Shown one piece after another: positions 10,479-24,299 of a stretch of 64,000 bases of DNA. The DNA is taken from assembly GCA_003254885.1 (NCBI GenBank), contig QANT01006249.1, forward strand, positions 26,996 through 90,995, written 5' to 3'. The translations under genes were made by a program, and so were the position numbers. Numbering within the stretch: position 1 is the stretch's first letter; every line of letters begins with the position of its first letter. The notes beneath the pieces were generated by a model. That model made no database searches. It was not told where the DNA came from and saw only the letters and a program-made list of their open reading frames with translations. Source of the DNA: Purshia tridentata (lineage: Eukaryota; Streptophyta; Magnoliopsida; Rosales; Rosaceae).

Positions 10479-10762
10479 TAAATAGTCCACTTATTATTTA
10501 CTAAGTTTCATTTTGGTATACAAATTTTTTTTTAGTGCCATATTGGTCTATGAATTATCTAAAAGTTCCATTTTGGTCCAAATCAGGTAAAATTAGACAA
10601 TTTTGCCCCTTAATTTTGTACCAATGAGTTAACTTTGAGGGATAAAATTGTCCATTTTAAATCAAAATGGAACAAATCAACAATTACTAGACTAATATAG
10701 AACTTAAAAAAATTTGTGTACCAAAATAAGACATAGTAAATAATAAGTGGATTATTTTTTGT
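10479..10762. mobile_element. Fold-back MITE
   Basis: The left arm (about 10481-10532, with agtccacttattatttacta and cattttggtatacaaat) is the reverse complement of the right arm (about 10705-10760). The arms are roughly 50 bases with a few mismatches and enclose about 180 bases of further partly palindromic sequence. No coding capacity. Family (Mutator-like or other) is unresolved because target duplication is unclear. Confidence 0.65.
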
Positions 10763-11359
10763 GATTTCCTCACTAATAAACCTGTCAAAAAGAAGACGAC
10801 AAAATTAAAAGAAAAAGTACACACAAAACTTCCCCTAAAACCATCAGACCATAAGATAATCTTATCCTATCAAGTATGGTTAATTATGACCCAATCATGC
10901 TTTTTTTGTTTGGACCCAATCAGTCATGCTTTTGGTATATGCAACTCCATATTTAAATAGATTATTGGAGACAATTTATATCTATATTGGAAGTTTCTTT
11001 TTGTTTGAAAGCAGTTGGTTTGCCTAGTTTGACAATGTCTGGACTAAATGTGGACTCGTTCAATTACTTGATGTAATCTGCAAAGAAAATTAGACACAAA
11101 AGTCTATATTTTGATATCACATCTCTATCCTTAAATATGAGATGTGATTGCCGGCTATTTTGAATATTTAATGATATTTTGGAAGCACGTACTTAATTAA
11201 GTCATGCAGATAAACTTGTGAACATACTACATCAAACATATCAGAAAGTTCTCTCTATCAAAATACAGGCATCCAAAATCCAATCAAGTATAAAGCATGC
11301 CTTAATTTCAAAATCTTCCAATTTATGAGCTACAACATTATTGCACCGAGGACTACATT

Positions 11360-11527
11360 CAGGGTCGGATCTGAGGATAGCAGAGTGAGGCAACCGCCTC
11401 AAGCTCAAATATTTAGCACTCCAAATTATTTATTATAGAGAGAAAATCAAGTGAATGTACATGGAGGGTTAAGGAATCAACTTTTATGGTTTGGTTAGGG
11501 TCCCTAAAAACTCCGCTCCGACCTCTA
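11360..11527. mobile_element. Decayed hAT-type MITE
   Basis: The 168-base element opens CAGGGTCGGATCTGAG and closes with an imperfect inverted copy ending CTCCGACCTCTA. It is flanked by 8-base direct repeats actacatt (11352-11359) and actatatt (11528-11535) that differ at one base, the size hAT transposases make. Confidence 0.5.
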
Positions 11528-12282
11528 ACTATATTGACAGCAGTAAACACAAAACAAAGTAGCCCATCAAAATTTGCTGAAAACCCAACACTCTGGTCAA
11601 TTTTTATCCCTCATACAAGGCTAGCTATTAACAAAACTACAGCTGCTGTGTAGTAACACCAAGAATAGGTTCGGACATGGCATTTGCAGCCAAGCCATTG
11701 AAAAATATTTCTCTAACCATTGCATATTATGATTCAACTCATATGACTATATGAATGCCTGTAATGAAGCTTCAATTTAATCCATGGGATCGATATATGA
11801 TGATCGAAGTCATGAATCCATCAACATGTCCATGCATACATATTAATTCAAGGAACCAGCCTTATATTGGTAATGAGAATGAACAATGATAGTGAAGTTC
11901 ACCATAGATGGCAAATCTGTCATCATTTGCATGGAAATTTAAAATTGACGGACTACCCCTTTTTCCACTGCCCAACTGATTGGTAAAGTATTAGGCTATA
12001 ATTAAAGAATTCATTGAAAATAGTTTGCCAAACTCAAAGCACTCCAGATTTGGAAGCAACTCCCATAACTATTAATCTTGGAACAATAGAATCAAACAAA
12101 ATAACAGAGATCAACTTTATTACATTACTATGTGATCAGAAATAATTAATCCTTGAAGTAACAGTATCAAACACAATAGCAGACCAACATAATTTCACTA
12201 ATAAATGAATATTCCTAACAGTTTTATACCCACTTTAGACACACTTTAAATGAATCACGTCACTCCCTTTTGAACTTGGAGT

Positions 12283-13058
12283 CTAAAACTTTGACTGGAA
12301 ATTGTAGATTGTGTTCTTGTCCACTTGGAAAGCCTTTGCAAGAACATCAGCAGAGATAGCAGGTTTTGATCCAAATACAGCATTGTCAATGGTAATAACA
12401 CCTGGGTTTTGGCTGCTGAGAGCTGCAATGGCAACTGCATTACCAGTTCCAACATTGTGTTGGAAATGCACAAGTCCTACTGGGAACACAAACACATCAC
12501 CCTTCTGAAGCACCTTTGAGATGAGACGGTTTTCGGGGTTGGAGGTGACAATACCCACTTGCAGGCTGCCTTCCAGGACTGTCAGGATTTCGGTAGCACG
12601 AGGATGTGTGTGTGGAGGATTAATACCCCATGGAGCATAATCGATACGCACAAGGGAGATACCAAGAGTGTTAAGTCCTGCAATTTGGGCTACATTAACA
12701 GGGGTCACTCGTGAACCAGCTGGGTTTGATGTGTTTCCTGGTAAGTGAAGCCCACTGAAGAAGAAGTCATTGGCTTCAACAAGCTTGGGGTCCTTGCAGA
12801 GAAGACCATTCACTGGTACTGAAATAATTAGCAAAAAAATACATTAGAAACATATACAATTACCACAAGGCTCTAGCTGATTGATATTGTGTATTTCCTT
12901 TTGGGAAAATCAATCACATATGAATATGAATACGATTCTGGGTACCTGAGATTTTTGGGTCTGCAACGCAGAAATCCTGAAGAGAACTTGGGTCAGATGC
13001 CAGAGCAATGGAACAAGTTAATGGCAAGGAGTGCTAGCAATAGAAAGTGAGAGGCCAT
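12283..13058 (-). pseudogene. Germin-like protein C (GLP-C), frameshifted in exon 1
   Basis: Exon positions 13058-12946 and 12818-12283 match GLP-A and GLP-B, and exon 2 is fully open with both cupin boxes ([29 protein letters not shown]). Exon 1 is 113 instead of 112 bases because an extra A (plus strand, 13020/13021) turns aagttatgg into aagttaatgg. The frame then reads about 20 residues into a TGA inside the signal peptide. The correct downstream frame has an upstream TAG and no ATG, so no rescuing start is visible. The gene is either newly dead or carries a sequencing or assembly error. Splice sites, 127-bp intron and TATA box are intact. Confidence 0.85.
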
Positions 13059-13196
13059 TGGAGATTAATTCTCTCTGGATTGTCAGTCACACTATCAAGG
13101 CAGTAAACACTAAACCGAGAGATGAAGCAAGTTAAGGAATAAGGAGTAAGGAATGATAAACTTGACCTGTGAATAAAGACCACCATATGTCGTTGC

Positions 13197-13203
13197 TTTT
13201 ATA
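13197..13203 (-). promoter_or_regulatory. TATA box of GLP-C
   Basis: TATAAAA on the minus strand, 139 bases upstream of the former ATG, with the same neighbours as in GLP-A and GLP-B. Confidence 0.65.
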
Positions 13204-13268
13204 GAGGGAGCTCGTACCTGTACCGTACATGTTGTCTTATGCACTGAAAAAGTATAGTCCTGTAACCG

Positions 13269-13284
13269 TGTATGACAATTTGTT
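13269..13284. promoter_or_regulatory. Conserved promoter block of GLP-C
   Basis: The word tgtatgacaatttgtt recurs here, 66 bases beyond the TATA box. Confidence 0.45.
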
Positions 13285-14024
13285 CACTCAAAGCTTGTCG
13301 TCTATTTCCTCACCTTCTTTCCAGACGCCGGCAATTGAAATGATTCCTTTCTGAATATGAATCATGATAAGAAATTGAGAATAGCCAGGTCAAAGACTCA
13401 AAAGTTAATGGAGGCTATAAATTTATAGCGGCCATTTGGCCTTTTCTTAAGATTAGGCTCAGGAGATTTGTTCAGCTTGACTTGATAATTACCCACTACT
13501 TCATTTGAATTGTAAAAATCAAGTCTTCAGACCTTTCTTCTTATTTACAATTTTACCTTCACACATTTAAAATCTGCAAATTTAACTAATTCATAAAAGG
13601 CGAAAGAAAATTATGGGTTTCAGGCAGGTTCGGCACCTTTCTTTATTTTGGACTGAATTTTTAGGCACTTTTGATTAATGTTCCGCATAACATGAAATTA
13701 AACGTAACAATGTGACTTCATCAAAACAATTGTTGTGTACAAAGTTTTGCAATGATCACTATTACAATAACCATATGGTACAAGACAGACAAATCCATGA
13801 CTGAAAAGAATGAGCTTCACATACTGTGCCCTACTGGGTACTACAGATGGGCATTTAAATAAAATACAAAAGGGTGTCAACTAAACCCATCTCTTATGCC
13901 AGGATCCCCACAATCCATACACCATGTCAAATCTAAATTGACTGTCCAACAACGTACAATCACTCATTCAAAGTAAGCCAACAACATACCACTTATACAC
14001 AAACTGAAAATCTACGAAGACACA

Positions 14025-15985
<1,961 letters not shown>

Positions 15986-16400
15986 TTCCGTGCGTTTGAG
16001 TCTGTTTGGTTACCGGGAAAATTTGGAGGGAAAAAGATGAGACGGGTTTTGCCGCGTATGGGTGGGAGAGGAAGGGGTTCTTGGGACTTGGGATTTGGGG
16101 GTTTGAGGTGAGAGAGTGTCTTGCGGGCGTTTTTTAAGGGTGGGTGGGTTGGAGATATGGAGTTTCTGTAGGGATATTTTGGGAAATTAAAGGTGCAGCA
16201 TTATTGGTATTTATGGATTTGAATTTCTAATTTTGGGTGCATTCTTGCTATGAACTTCGGCAGTCAAGAATTTATTACACATATAAGTCAACTAAGGAAA
16301 TAAACTACAATGTATGAAAGTGCTATTATAAGTCCCACCTGAAATCAAGTGATTACATCATCATTCATCATAAAGGAAAAAGAAAATTTATACCATGAAA

Positions 16401-16446
16401 GAAACATCATTCTTTTTTTATTTTTTTGGCCAATGAAACATCATTC
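16401..16446. mobile_element. Micro-retroposon footprint with 12-bp target duplication
   Basis: Direct repeats gaaacatcattc (16401-16412 and 16435-16446) flank a 22-base insert of a T-rich run followed by ggccaat. Read on the other strand this is a short segment ending in GGCC followed by a poly(A)-like tail, as a severely 5'-truncated retroposon would leave. Confidence 0.6.
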
Positions 16447-17143
16447 ATATAGTCTCAAGTATCACATCCTCTTTCTAATCTGATTGATGCTTATTCTTGA
16501 TGAAAAAACCCAACATTTTTAAAAAAAGAGACCTAGTTATCAAAGTGTATGCTCAAGCATATATTCCAAATAAAGAGCTTCTTTAAAAAAATCTAACCCA
16601 CACCCTTCCCACAATATAAATTATAATGCAAAGAGGTGTGGGTACCTTTCAAGTTCTCCTTATAACTTCCTCATAGATCTAACCACAGTGATACGAACAC
16701 AAATGGGTGGCCCTCAATGGAGTTCCCATTTAGTTGCTTTAATTCTTGAATTCATGGATACCATATATTGTATAGTGGATGAAAGGGTCAAATCAATCTT
16801 CTTCATAACCCATTAGTTGGGGAGCCCAACTTCATTTCATTTACACAACATCATGAGGAAGTAGAACCAAAACTAGTAACTTGCCTAATATGATTGTAAT
16901 TGAAGAGTACAATATGAAATCGACACCCCATCTTTTAAGCCTTATTATTATTATTTTTTATTTCTAAATTTTCTTTCTTCATTTACTTATTTCCAACATA
17001 AATTACAGTATCTTGTTCATATTTGAGCATTTTTTATAACTTTCACAAACCATACCTTATTATCATTTATCACCGAGATGACAATATTTTGCTTATATTT
17101 GAGCAATTTTTGGTTTGGGAAGAACTTTTTGTTTGGTGATTTT

Positions 17144-17223
17144 TAGGGGTGCACAAATATTCCGAAAATCCGCTTACCGATCCAATCCGATCCGCAAGGA
17201 TAACCGATCCGTGTGCACCCCTA
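17144..17223. mobile_element. 80-bp hAT-type MITE with intact target duplication
   Basis: The element starts TAGGGGTGCACA and ends with the exact inverse TGTGCACCCCTA. Perfect 8-bp target duplications gtgatttt lie at 17136-17143 and 17224-17231. The body contains repeated gatcc words (accgatccaatccgatcc). Size, TIR and 8-bp duplication fit a non-autonomous hAT element. Confidence 0.88.
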
Positions 17224-18077
17224 GTGATTTTTATTGTGGGTCAGGATGAGTTTAATTATGTCCCAAGACGTGACATAAGCCTGTGACCCAAGCCTGGAAT
17301 GTTATTTACTGGGCTTGGACCCAAAATTAAACGAGCACTAACTAAGCTTGAGCTTGGGCTAATGGGCTATAACTCCATGTTTTGGTGTTGGCATGAATGC
17401 AAATGTACGGACAGAATGATTAAAGAGAAATGACCTTTTTGACTTTTTGTCATAAATTTCAATCAAGATAGTCAGTGGTTGTCAACAGTCAAATGGCAAG
17501 CACTGAAGCAACCCTTTCCACCCTCTACATGAAATTTAGCTCCTCCTCCACTTGTATTAAATTTAGCATTCAAGCACTTATATAATTTTTTCCTAAAATG
17601 TTTTGAAAAATCATAAATTTTTTAAAAATATATATAGAATAGAACTACATATGGGTTGGGTGGCCGCAGCCACCTCAGACCCACATGTAAATAGATTTCT
17701 AACTTATAAATTTTGATAAATTTATTTTCTAATATTTAGATATAAATAATTTACTAAAATATGTGGATCTGTTTATATATTTGTACTGTAAACAAACGCT
17801 AGAGAAGAATACAAACTGATTGATTCTAGATTTAAATGATGTCGAGTAGTATTTTCAAATTTCAACCTTGCTTTCATTTGCACGCGTTCATGATTCAGCT
17901 TTGTATTCCTGTTTGAGGCCATGGGAAAAGCTTTGAATTTGTGTTTAAACTTTGTAGTGAAAGACAGAAAATGGGTGTAACAGCTTTAATCAAATCACAA
18001 AGCATACATGAATATGAATACATAAAAACCCAAAAAGGCAGTCAAACTCCATCATTTCACGTGTTCTCATTTTAACG

Positions 18078-18128
18078 CATGCTTTCTATAATCTTTTTTT
18101 TTTTTTTGGCCACATGCTTTCTATAATC
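18078..18128. mobile_element. Micro-retroposon footprint with 16-bp target duplication
   Basis: The 16-base word catgctttctataatc occurs at 18078-18093 and 18113-18128 and flanks a 19-base insert of 14 T followed by ggcca. The insert has the same poly(T)-GGCCA structure as the one at 16401. Confidence 0.65.
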
Positions 18129-19990
18129 TAAATCCATATTTTTGTGGCTTTTTTATATTTTGAATTAATATTAATACACCAAGAGAGAAAAAAAGATAGA
18201 TTACAATGCATGGGGCCTCCTCTTTTAACTCCCTGTAGCTCTACACGTTTCACATAAGTTCAATGAAAAAGGTGAATGTCAATAAAAAATTGCTTAATTT
18301 TTTATTTATATGGAATAAAAAGATTGTAAAAGCCAAGCATTGTTGTTTGATAGTGAATTAGTGATATTCTACGTGCTTAGTTCTAACTTCAACATGTATC
18401 ATTTATTTTGCTATTCCTCACTTTATTAGCCTCAGATTTTTTCCTTCATCTATCTTTTCTATTAAGCATCAGCTGTCATTGGATTCTAAATTTTCAAATC
18501 ACATCATGGTGATTGGGTCCCACCCAACCCAATAATGGTAACGAGTGGTTTTTTCTTTCAGTGTGTGGTGAGTGGGGGGACAGATAACACACGAATTAAA
18601 AGCCTGAAGGCTCATAATAAAATTTGAAGTTGATTGATGAAATTTGTCCCTACACGTGGCATTTTCATATGATGTGCTGTAATGTATATATATATTTTTT
18701 AAATTACAAAACATCCCAACTCTTATCTAAATATTATAAACAACCCATTAAAATATCACTATATTAGAATTGCGTATGGGACAAGGGTTAGGTAAAGCTC
18801 ACTCTTGGATAGCAACTTGAAAATTATCCATCCATATTTTTAATTAATTTGTTTGCCCAATAAGCTTAAAAAGACCATTCAAACAAAACAATAATAATAA
18901 AACACCCAAAGTTTCCAAAACATAATTAAAAATCAGCCAAAAAGTTCAAATGGAGGGAGCACTTGCACTTGTTAGCCATGTGGCTTGTGAAGATTGCCAA
19001 AGCTATTTAAAAATCATCTCAAGATTTGATGACAACATGCATGCCCTCCAAATGCTCTCATGGGACAATTGATTAGGTTTAAAAATATGCATTGATTGTG
19101 TTTTTCTTCAACTATTTTATTTTCTAAGACTTTTGTATGAGTATGAAGATCAATTCTAATGTTTCAAGAGTCGTATGTAAAATTCTAAAATAAATCTCTT
19201 TATGAACACATAAATAAGAAATTCGGTAAGTAATTATATATTTGTTAAGTGAATGGGGATTACCTACATAAATCTTATATAAAGAAAACAAATATTAAGA
19301 TTGTAATATGTGAAAAGTTGTAACACATTAAAATATTTAAGGCTTAACCATAAATTTATTAGAATTGAGATATCATTTTATTTCGTATAAAAATATCAAA
19401 ATAGATGTCCAATAAGTGAAAATTATAAACAAAAGTTACTTTTTATGTGTGAGAACTTTCAATATCTACAAAGTAGTACTAGTAAGGGTTTATAACTTAG
19501 AGTCTTGTACTAGAATTCACAAAATCAAAATAATGTTGGTTTTTTCTTTCACCAACTTATTAATATTTTCATCGCTAATTAAAGAAGTAAATTAAAGTTG
19601 ACTTAGTCGATGAGAATAAAAGTTCATCCCTACAGACTCGGATTCAAACTCTTCACTCCCCTCCCCTCCTCTATAATAAAAAGAAAATTAAGATACCAAA
19701 CTATTTCCACTTTAGAGAAAATTAAGTAAGTTTTGCTTCTACCTTCACATTTATTGCCGACAAACTTGAACAAATATTAAGTAAAAGCTTTCAGACAACT
19801 CAAAAAGCGCACTTTTAGGAGGATATATACATGAGAGATTTTAGGATAAAGATACATCACAACCTAGTTTTAAAACAAAAAGTTATTGTGCACAAATTTT
19901 AGTTTTTAGTTGTGGACTTTTATTTTGTTCTCCGTTTTCCAAATTTTGTTTTTTTTTTAAAAGAAAACAGAAAGGTGCTGAATCACTAAT

Positions 19991-20029
19991 AACTTGGCAG
20001 TTTCAGACAAAAAAAAAACTTGGCAGTTT
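19991..20029. mobile_element. Micro-insertion with 13-bp target duplication and A tail
   Basis: The word aacttggcagttt at 19991-20003 and 20017-20029 flanks the 13-base insert cagac followed by eight A. Its A-run lies on the plus strand, opposite to the footprints at 16401 and 18078. Confidence 0.55.
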
Positions 20030-20055
20030 TGAACCTATCCATTTTTCACACCCTC

Positions 20056-20063
20056 TATAAAAA
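20056..20063 (+). promoter_or_regulatory. TATA box of the ERT2-like gene
   Basis: TATAAAAA lies about 330 bases before the chosen ATG, preceding a long CT- and A-rich leader. Confidence 0.5.
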
Positions 20064-20389
20064 CAAAACTTTCCAAACACAGAAGGAACGGAAAATGAGA
20101 GAACATAAAAGGAATTTCAACTCTCTGTCTCTTCCTGGAAAACGCCATCGTTCAAAGTTCAAATTCCAACCTTCAACCACCCCGAGCTAAAACACGCCTT
20201 ACCCATAATTGCCTCTCACTTTCACAAAAAATTTCTGTGCATTTTTTTAATAGATCTAACATTGTAGACGACGACTGGCCTTGACTGCTATAAAACCGTG
20301 TCAAATTAATTCTCACATCCAAGAAATTGAGTCACCTCTGCAAAACCAAATTCCCTGCTCTGTTTTTTCTTCTACAATTTTCACTGACC

Positions 20390-21742
20390 ATGCCGCTTCC
20401 GTGGAAGAAGAACGGCCGAATTTCCCAAATCGTTGCCGATTTCCAAACGCCGAAACGGGGCGGTTCCCTCGTCGTCCAGACTGGCTTTCCCACCTCGCTC
20501 ATCGACCTCTTCGTGAAAAACCGGGATCGCTTGAGAAAACCGTCGAAGAAGCACAAGAAGAACAAGAACAAGAACGGGTCGGATGACCGGATGACCGATC
20601 CGATCAGCACAACTTCTGATATGGGTTCGAGCCACTCGACAATTTCTGTGAGACCCAGTTCGCCCAAGGTCGAGAATTTGATCCCCAAAGAAGGTGATCG
20701 TGGCGTTGAAGAGAGTGGGTTTCGGTTATCGGCTGACATGGATGAAACCCATGTCGAGAATCGTGTTGTTGCCTCTGAGAAATGTTTGGGCGGAGGGGAT
20801 TGGAGTGTGGTTTTGTTGTCGGTGTTGAAGGTGTTTGCGGTGGTGGTTTTGGCTTTGAGTACCAAGAGGCTCGCTGTTGGGATCACATTGTCTGCGTTTT
20901 TGCTCATGTTTCTCGAATTCGTGGGTAAGCATTTGGTTTGTCGCTTGAAACCGTGTTCGAAACCGAAAGCGGCTTTGCAAAGTGTAGCTCAAAGGGTGTC
21001 TGCCTCTCCATTGGTTTTGAAAGGTGTTGATGAGAGTGAGGATAAGAAGGGGGGGATTGTACAAAAAAAGACTGAGGCTGTTCTGTTTGAATTGCTTGAT
21101 ATAGAGATTGAATCAGACTCTTCTAATGAAGAGCCTAACAATAATATCGGAAGAGATTGTATCGATAGCACTGCTAGTCAAGTAACTTTGCTTGAGTTTC
21201 TTAGTGCGGATGATAAGAAGTGGAAGGTGGTGGGGGATGGTGAAGATGGAGATGAATCAAAAGGCGGTAATCTTAAGTTTAGCAAAAGCGCTAAGATTAC
21301 AGCAAAACTTGTGAAGAAATTTGTGTCTAAGAAGTTGCGTAGAAAGAGTAAGAAACATGTGCCGGAGCCTTTCAGTGATGTTTCTAGTTACACCGGAGAT
21401 GATGAAGCAGAGGGGTCTGAAGAACAACAAGACCAAAAATATGCGATACCAGAGGAACAAAAAGACCGAAAAGATTCGATACAAGAGGAACAAGAAAGCG
21501 AAAACATGACATTGTTGTCACTAAATGCCGAAGAGAAGTGTGAAAAACAAGGAGTAGATGGAGTTTCTGATCATGGCCGTGAAACATCATTGATTGTTGA
21601 AAAGAAGGAAGGAGGAAGACAAGGGAATTTTGGGTATCTGATTCTGTTTCTAGTAGTGCTGACTGGACTTTTCGGAGGTCGGATTGTGGCCCTGGTGCTT
21701 ACAATCCCTTGCTGTTTTATGTTGGAACTCCTAGAAGATTGA
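20390..21742 (+). CDS. ERT2-like ethylene-regulated protein family member, single exon
   Basis: The 450-residue product is taken to start at MPLPWKK (20390), because the plant family begins this way; an upstream in-frame ATG at 20327 would add 21 residues. The N-terminus (about 1-55) is a conserved block with GGSLVVQTGFPTSLIDLFVK. A Lys-rich stretch follows, then a hydrophobic pair of segments at about residues 140-185 (VVLLSVLKVFAVVVLALS and a second), a long acidic/Lys-rich linker with a basic cluster (KKFVSKKLRRKSKKH), and a second hydrophobic pair at the C-terminal end. I recall this as the family annotated 'ethylene-regulated nuclear protein ERT2-like'. The hydrophobic segments argue for membrane association rather than a soluble nuclear role. 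Function is not established. Confidence 0.8.
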   Translation: MPLPWKKNGRISQIVADFQTPKRGGSLVVQTGFPTSLIDLFVKNRDRLRKPSKKHKKNKNKNGSDDRMTDPISTTSDMGSSHSTISVRPSSPKVENLIPKEGDRGVEESGFRLSADMDETHVENRVVASEKCLGGGDWSVVLLSVLKVFAVVVLALSTKRLAVGITLSAFLLMFLEFVGKHLVCRLKPCSKPKAALQSVAQRVSASPLVLKGVDESEDKKGGIVQKKTEAVLFELLDIEIESDSSNEEPNNNIGRDCIDSTASQVTLLEFLSADDKKWKVVGDGEDGDESKGGNLKFSKSAKITAKLVKKFVSKKLRRKSKKHVPEPFSDVSSYTGDDEAEGSEEQQDQKYAIPEEQKDRKDSIQEEQESENMTLLSLNAEEKCEKQGVDGVSDHGRETSLIVEKKEGGRQGNFGYLILFLVVLTGLFGGRIVALVLTIPCCFMLELLED

Positions 21743-23347
21743 TGAACATGCCCAATTGCCCATGATAAGGTGTTCTGTACCAATCTCAAGTTAGACTCTG
21801 GGGGTTGTTATAGTGATGTCTTGTTTTGCTTCTCATCAGCCTCAAATTGTAGTGTGAATGTGAAAGCTCAGTGTGGTAGAAATTCCAACTTTTCCCGTTG
21901 GAAACCCAACTTGAGGTGTTGTACTCTAAAACTAGTAAACTGTAAATTGTTACAGATACAAATCATAGCATATGGTTATTGTTTTCTAGTATTGATTTTG
22001 TTTATTGTGATTGCCAAATCACTTTTTCATTGTATCTGTTGTTCTGTTGTAGACTGGGTGTATGCTAAACCCACTCGCTTATACCAAAATTATTGAGCAA
22101 CTTTGTTACTTGTTTTTCTTATAATTTCTGAGACCTTGTTTCAGAGAATTCTGAATTGAAATCTTCTAATAGGTAAGGGTTGAGGTGGTATAAGCTTCTA
22201 ATTATTTCTTCTTTTAGAAATTTAGAAGTTGGGTTGATGTGAAAAAGAATGACGATGCTAGAGATGGGGGCGTCGGGAGAAAAATCTGCAATTAAAGTTG
22301 ATCATCTAGTCAACTTTGATTTCGGGATGTTGTCCATGGATTCACCTATCAGGACTCATTACTTCTAATGCTTTTAACCATGTATCGACTTTGTATTCTA
22401 ATTTCTGCATTGCTATTTGGAATTTTCCCTTTATGCTTTATGTCCAGTCACCTGTAATATCATTGCTTAAAAAATGAAAAAGATTTGAACAGGGAACTAG
22501 CATCTGGAAGATACTCATGGACCTCTGCTCCACCTTCTTTAATTTAGTACCATTTGATGCAGTCCTTCGTTCCGTTCTTTAGAGATTTTGACTTGATTGT
22601 TCACTTACCATATTGTCACAAAATTCCTTTATTTTTATAACACTACATTGGCGACTGATTTCTGGATTCCGGGCTCTTTGCTCTAATTGATTCTTGATGA
22701 TTTTTCTTGTCTCTGCAACTTTCAGTTTACTGGCTTTTTTTCTTTCTTCTTTTACCACCCACTTCCCATCATCAGTCTTTTCATAGGCAACAATGAAGTC
22801 TTTTGCCTGATATGAGAACCCTGCTGATCAACTAGACAGCAGAAGTATATTGTTAACTTGCCCTGAATGGCAGTATACTGTTAACAAAAAAAAGTAGTTG
22901 ATTTGTAGATTATTTGAAATTGTTTCTGCAAATTAAGCTCTTATTTGAAATCTCAGTTTGGTTCAATGAAGTCAATTATAGTGGAACTCATACCTGCTCT
23001 ATATCTATCGTAATTCCTAAGCAGTAATCCATTGTTTCACTAGTTCTACTACTATACTATATATCAATCAAAAACAGATGAAGGAATCGATATCTTCTAC
23101 GAGTGGCACATAGAAATGAATCAAGATTGAGACATAAATGACATTGAGGACTACTTTTTCAGAGAATTACAAACAAAAGCATTCCATTTTCATGGAGATT
23201 CTCTACAAACCAACTAGATACAAATAATCATCTGATTTCCATGGAGATTTTAACACTCACTTCTACAAATCTAACTCACAAGATGCAAATCACAAGCATC
23301 AACGGGAGGGGTGATATGAATCAGAAACTCTTTCCCATGGAAATCAT
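21743..23347. other. Intergenic region between the ERT2-like gene and GLP-D
   Basis: The two genes are convergent. I see no gene, RNA gene or transposon with clear ends here; the first few hundred bases are likely 3' UTR. Confidence 0.6.
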
Positions 23348-24146
23348 CTAAAATTGTGCCTGAAGATGACTAATTACGGATTTGTCCACCTGGAAAGCCT
23401 TGACCAGAACATCGTCAGAAATTGATGGATTGGCTCCAAACACAGCATTAGAAATAGTGATGACTCCAGGGTTTTGGCTGCTCAAAGAAGAGAGTGAAAT
23501 AGCCTTTCCATTTCCCACATTTTGCTGGAAGTGAACTAGTCCAACAGGGAACACAAACACATCACCCTTTTTAAGGACCTTGGAGATGAGCTTGTTCTCA
23601 GGGTTGGAGGTCACAAAACCAACATAGAGGCTACCTCTTAAGACTGTAAGAATCTCGGTGGCGCGGGGATGGCTGTGGGGAGGGATAACACCCCATGGTG
23701 CATAGTCAATGCGAGCCAGTGAGATGCCAAGGGTGTTGAGTCCTGGAATTTGAACCACATTCACTGGGGTGACTCTGCCACCAACAGGGTTTGAGGTGTT
23801 GCCAGCTTTGTGAAGCCCTGCGAAGTAGAAATGCTGAGCCTGTGCTTGCTTGGAGTCCAAGCAAGGTAGGCCATTCACTCTTGTCACTGTGATGCACAAT
23901 CATAATTGACAAACCAACACAAAAGTTAAAGCATTGAAGGACTGAGTATGAAGAAGAAGAATATATACATATTTCTAAGTGAAATTTAACGCTTATTGTA
24001 GCATCAATGAACTGAACATTTTGAGACCAACCTGAGCTGGTAGTGTCAGCAATGCAGAAATCTTGCAATGGACTAGGCTCAAAGGCAATGACCACAGCAC
24101 ATGTCATGGCTAGGAAAGTCATAAGTAAAATTTGGTTTGCCATCAT
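23348..24146 (-). CDS. Germin-like protein D (GLP-D), two exons
   Basis: Exons 24146-24032 and 23886-23348 with a 145-bp GT-AG intron encode 217 residues. The start can be the first or second of two adjacent ATGs (MMANQ). A signal peptide, the FCIAD and LPCLD cysteines, box 1 ([12 protein letters not shown]) and box 2 ([16 protein letters not shown]) are present, so metal ligands are complete. It is clearly more diverged from GLP-A/B/C than these are from each other (for example [17 protein letters not shown] near the C-terminus). It is separated from them by beta-tubulin and the ERT2-like gene. Apoplastic location is expected. It looks intact. Confidence 0.95.
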
Positions 24147-24262
24147 AATTTTTCTCCCTCTTTTATGAGGTAAGATTATGAGAAGTTAATTATGGCAAAT
24201 GAAAAATTGAAAGGATTGAGTGAGTTAGAGAGATGTGAAGCAATTGATGTACCAACTTTGGT

Positions 24263-24270
24263 TATTTATA
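24263..24270 (-). promoter_or_regulatory. TATA box of GLP-D
   Basis: TATAAATA on the minus strand lies 117 bases upstream of the ATG. Confidence 0.65.
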
Positions 24271-24299
24271 CCGAAGGTAGAAGTAGCTGAATGAGAATG

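Larger units (their letters stand above)
16112..20050. other. AT-rich intergenic region without a gene
   Basis: About 3.9 kb between the beta-tubulin promoter and the next gene. It has no convincing coding frame; the longest frames are short and unstructured. It holds an 80-bp hAT MITE at 17144-17223 and three micro-insertions with target duplications at 16401, 18078 and 19991, listed separately. Confidence 0.7.

Noticed and set aside
20327-20389. Upstream ATG of the ERT2-like gene
   Set aside because: The family-type start MPLPWKK is at 20390; the extra 21 residues look like leader.
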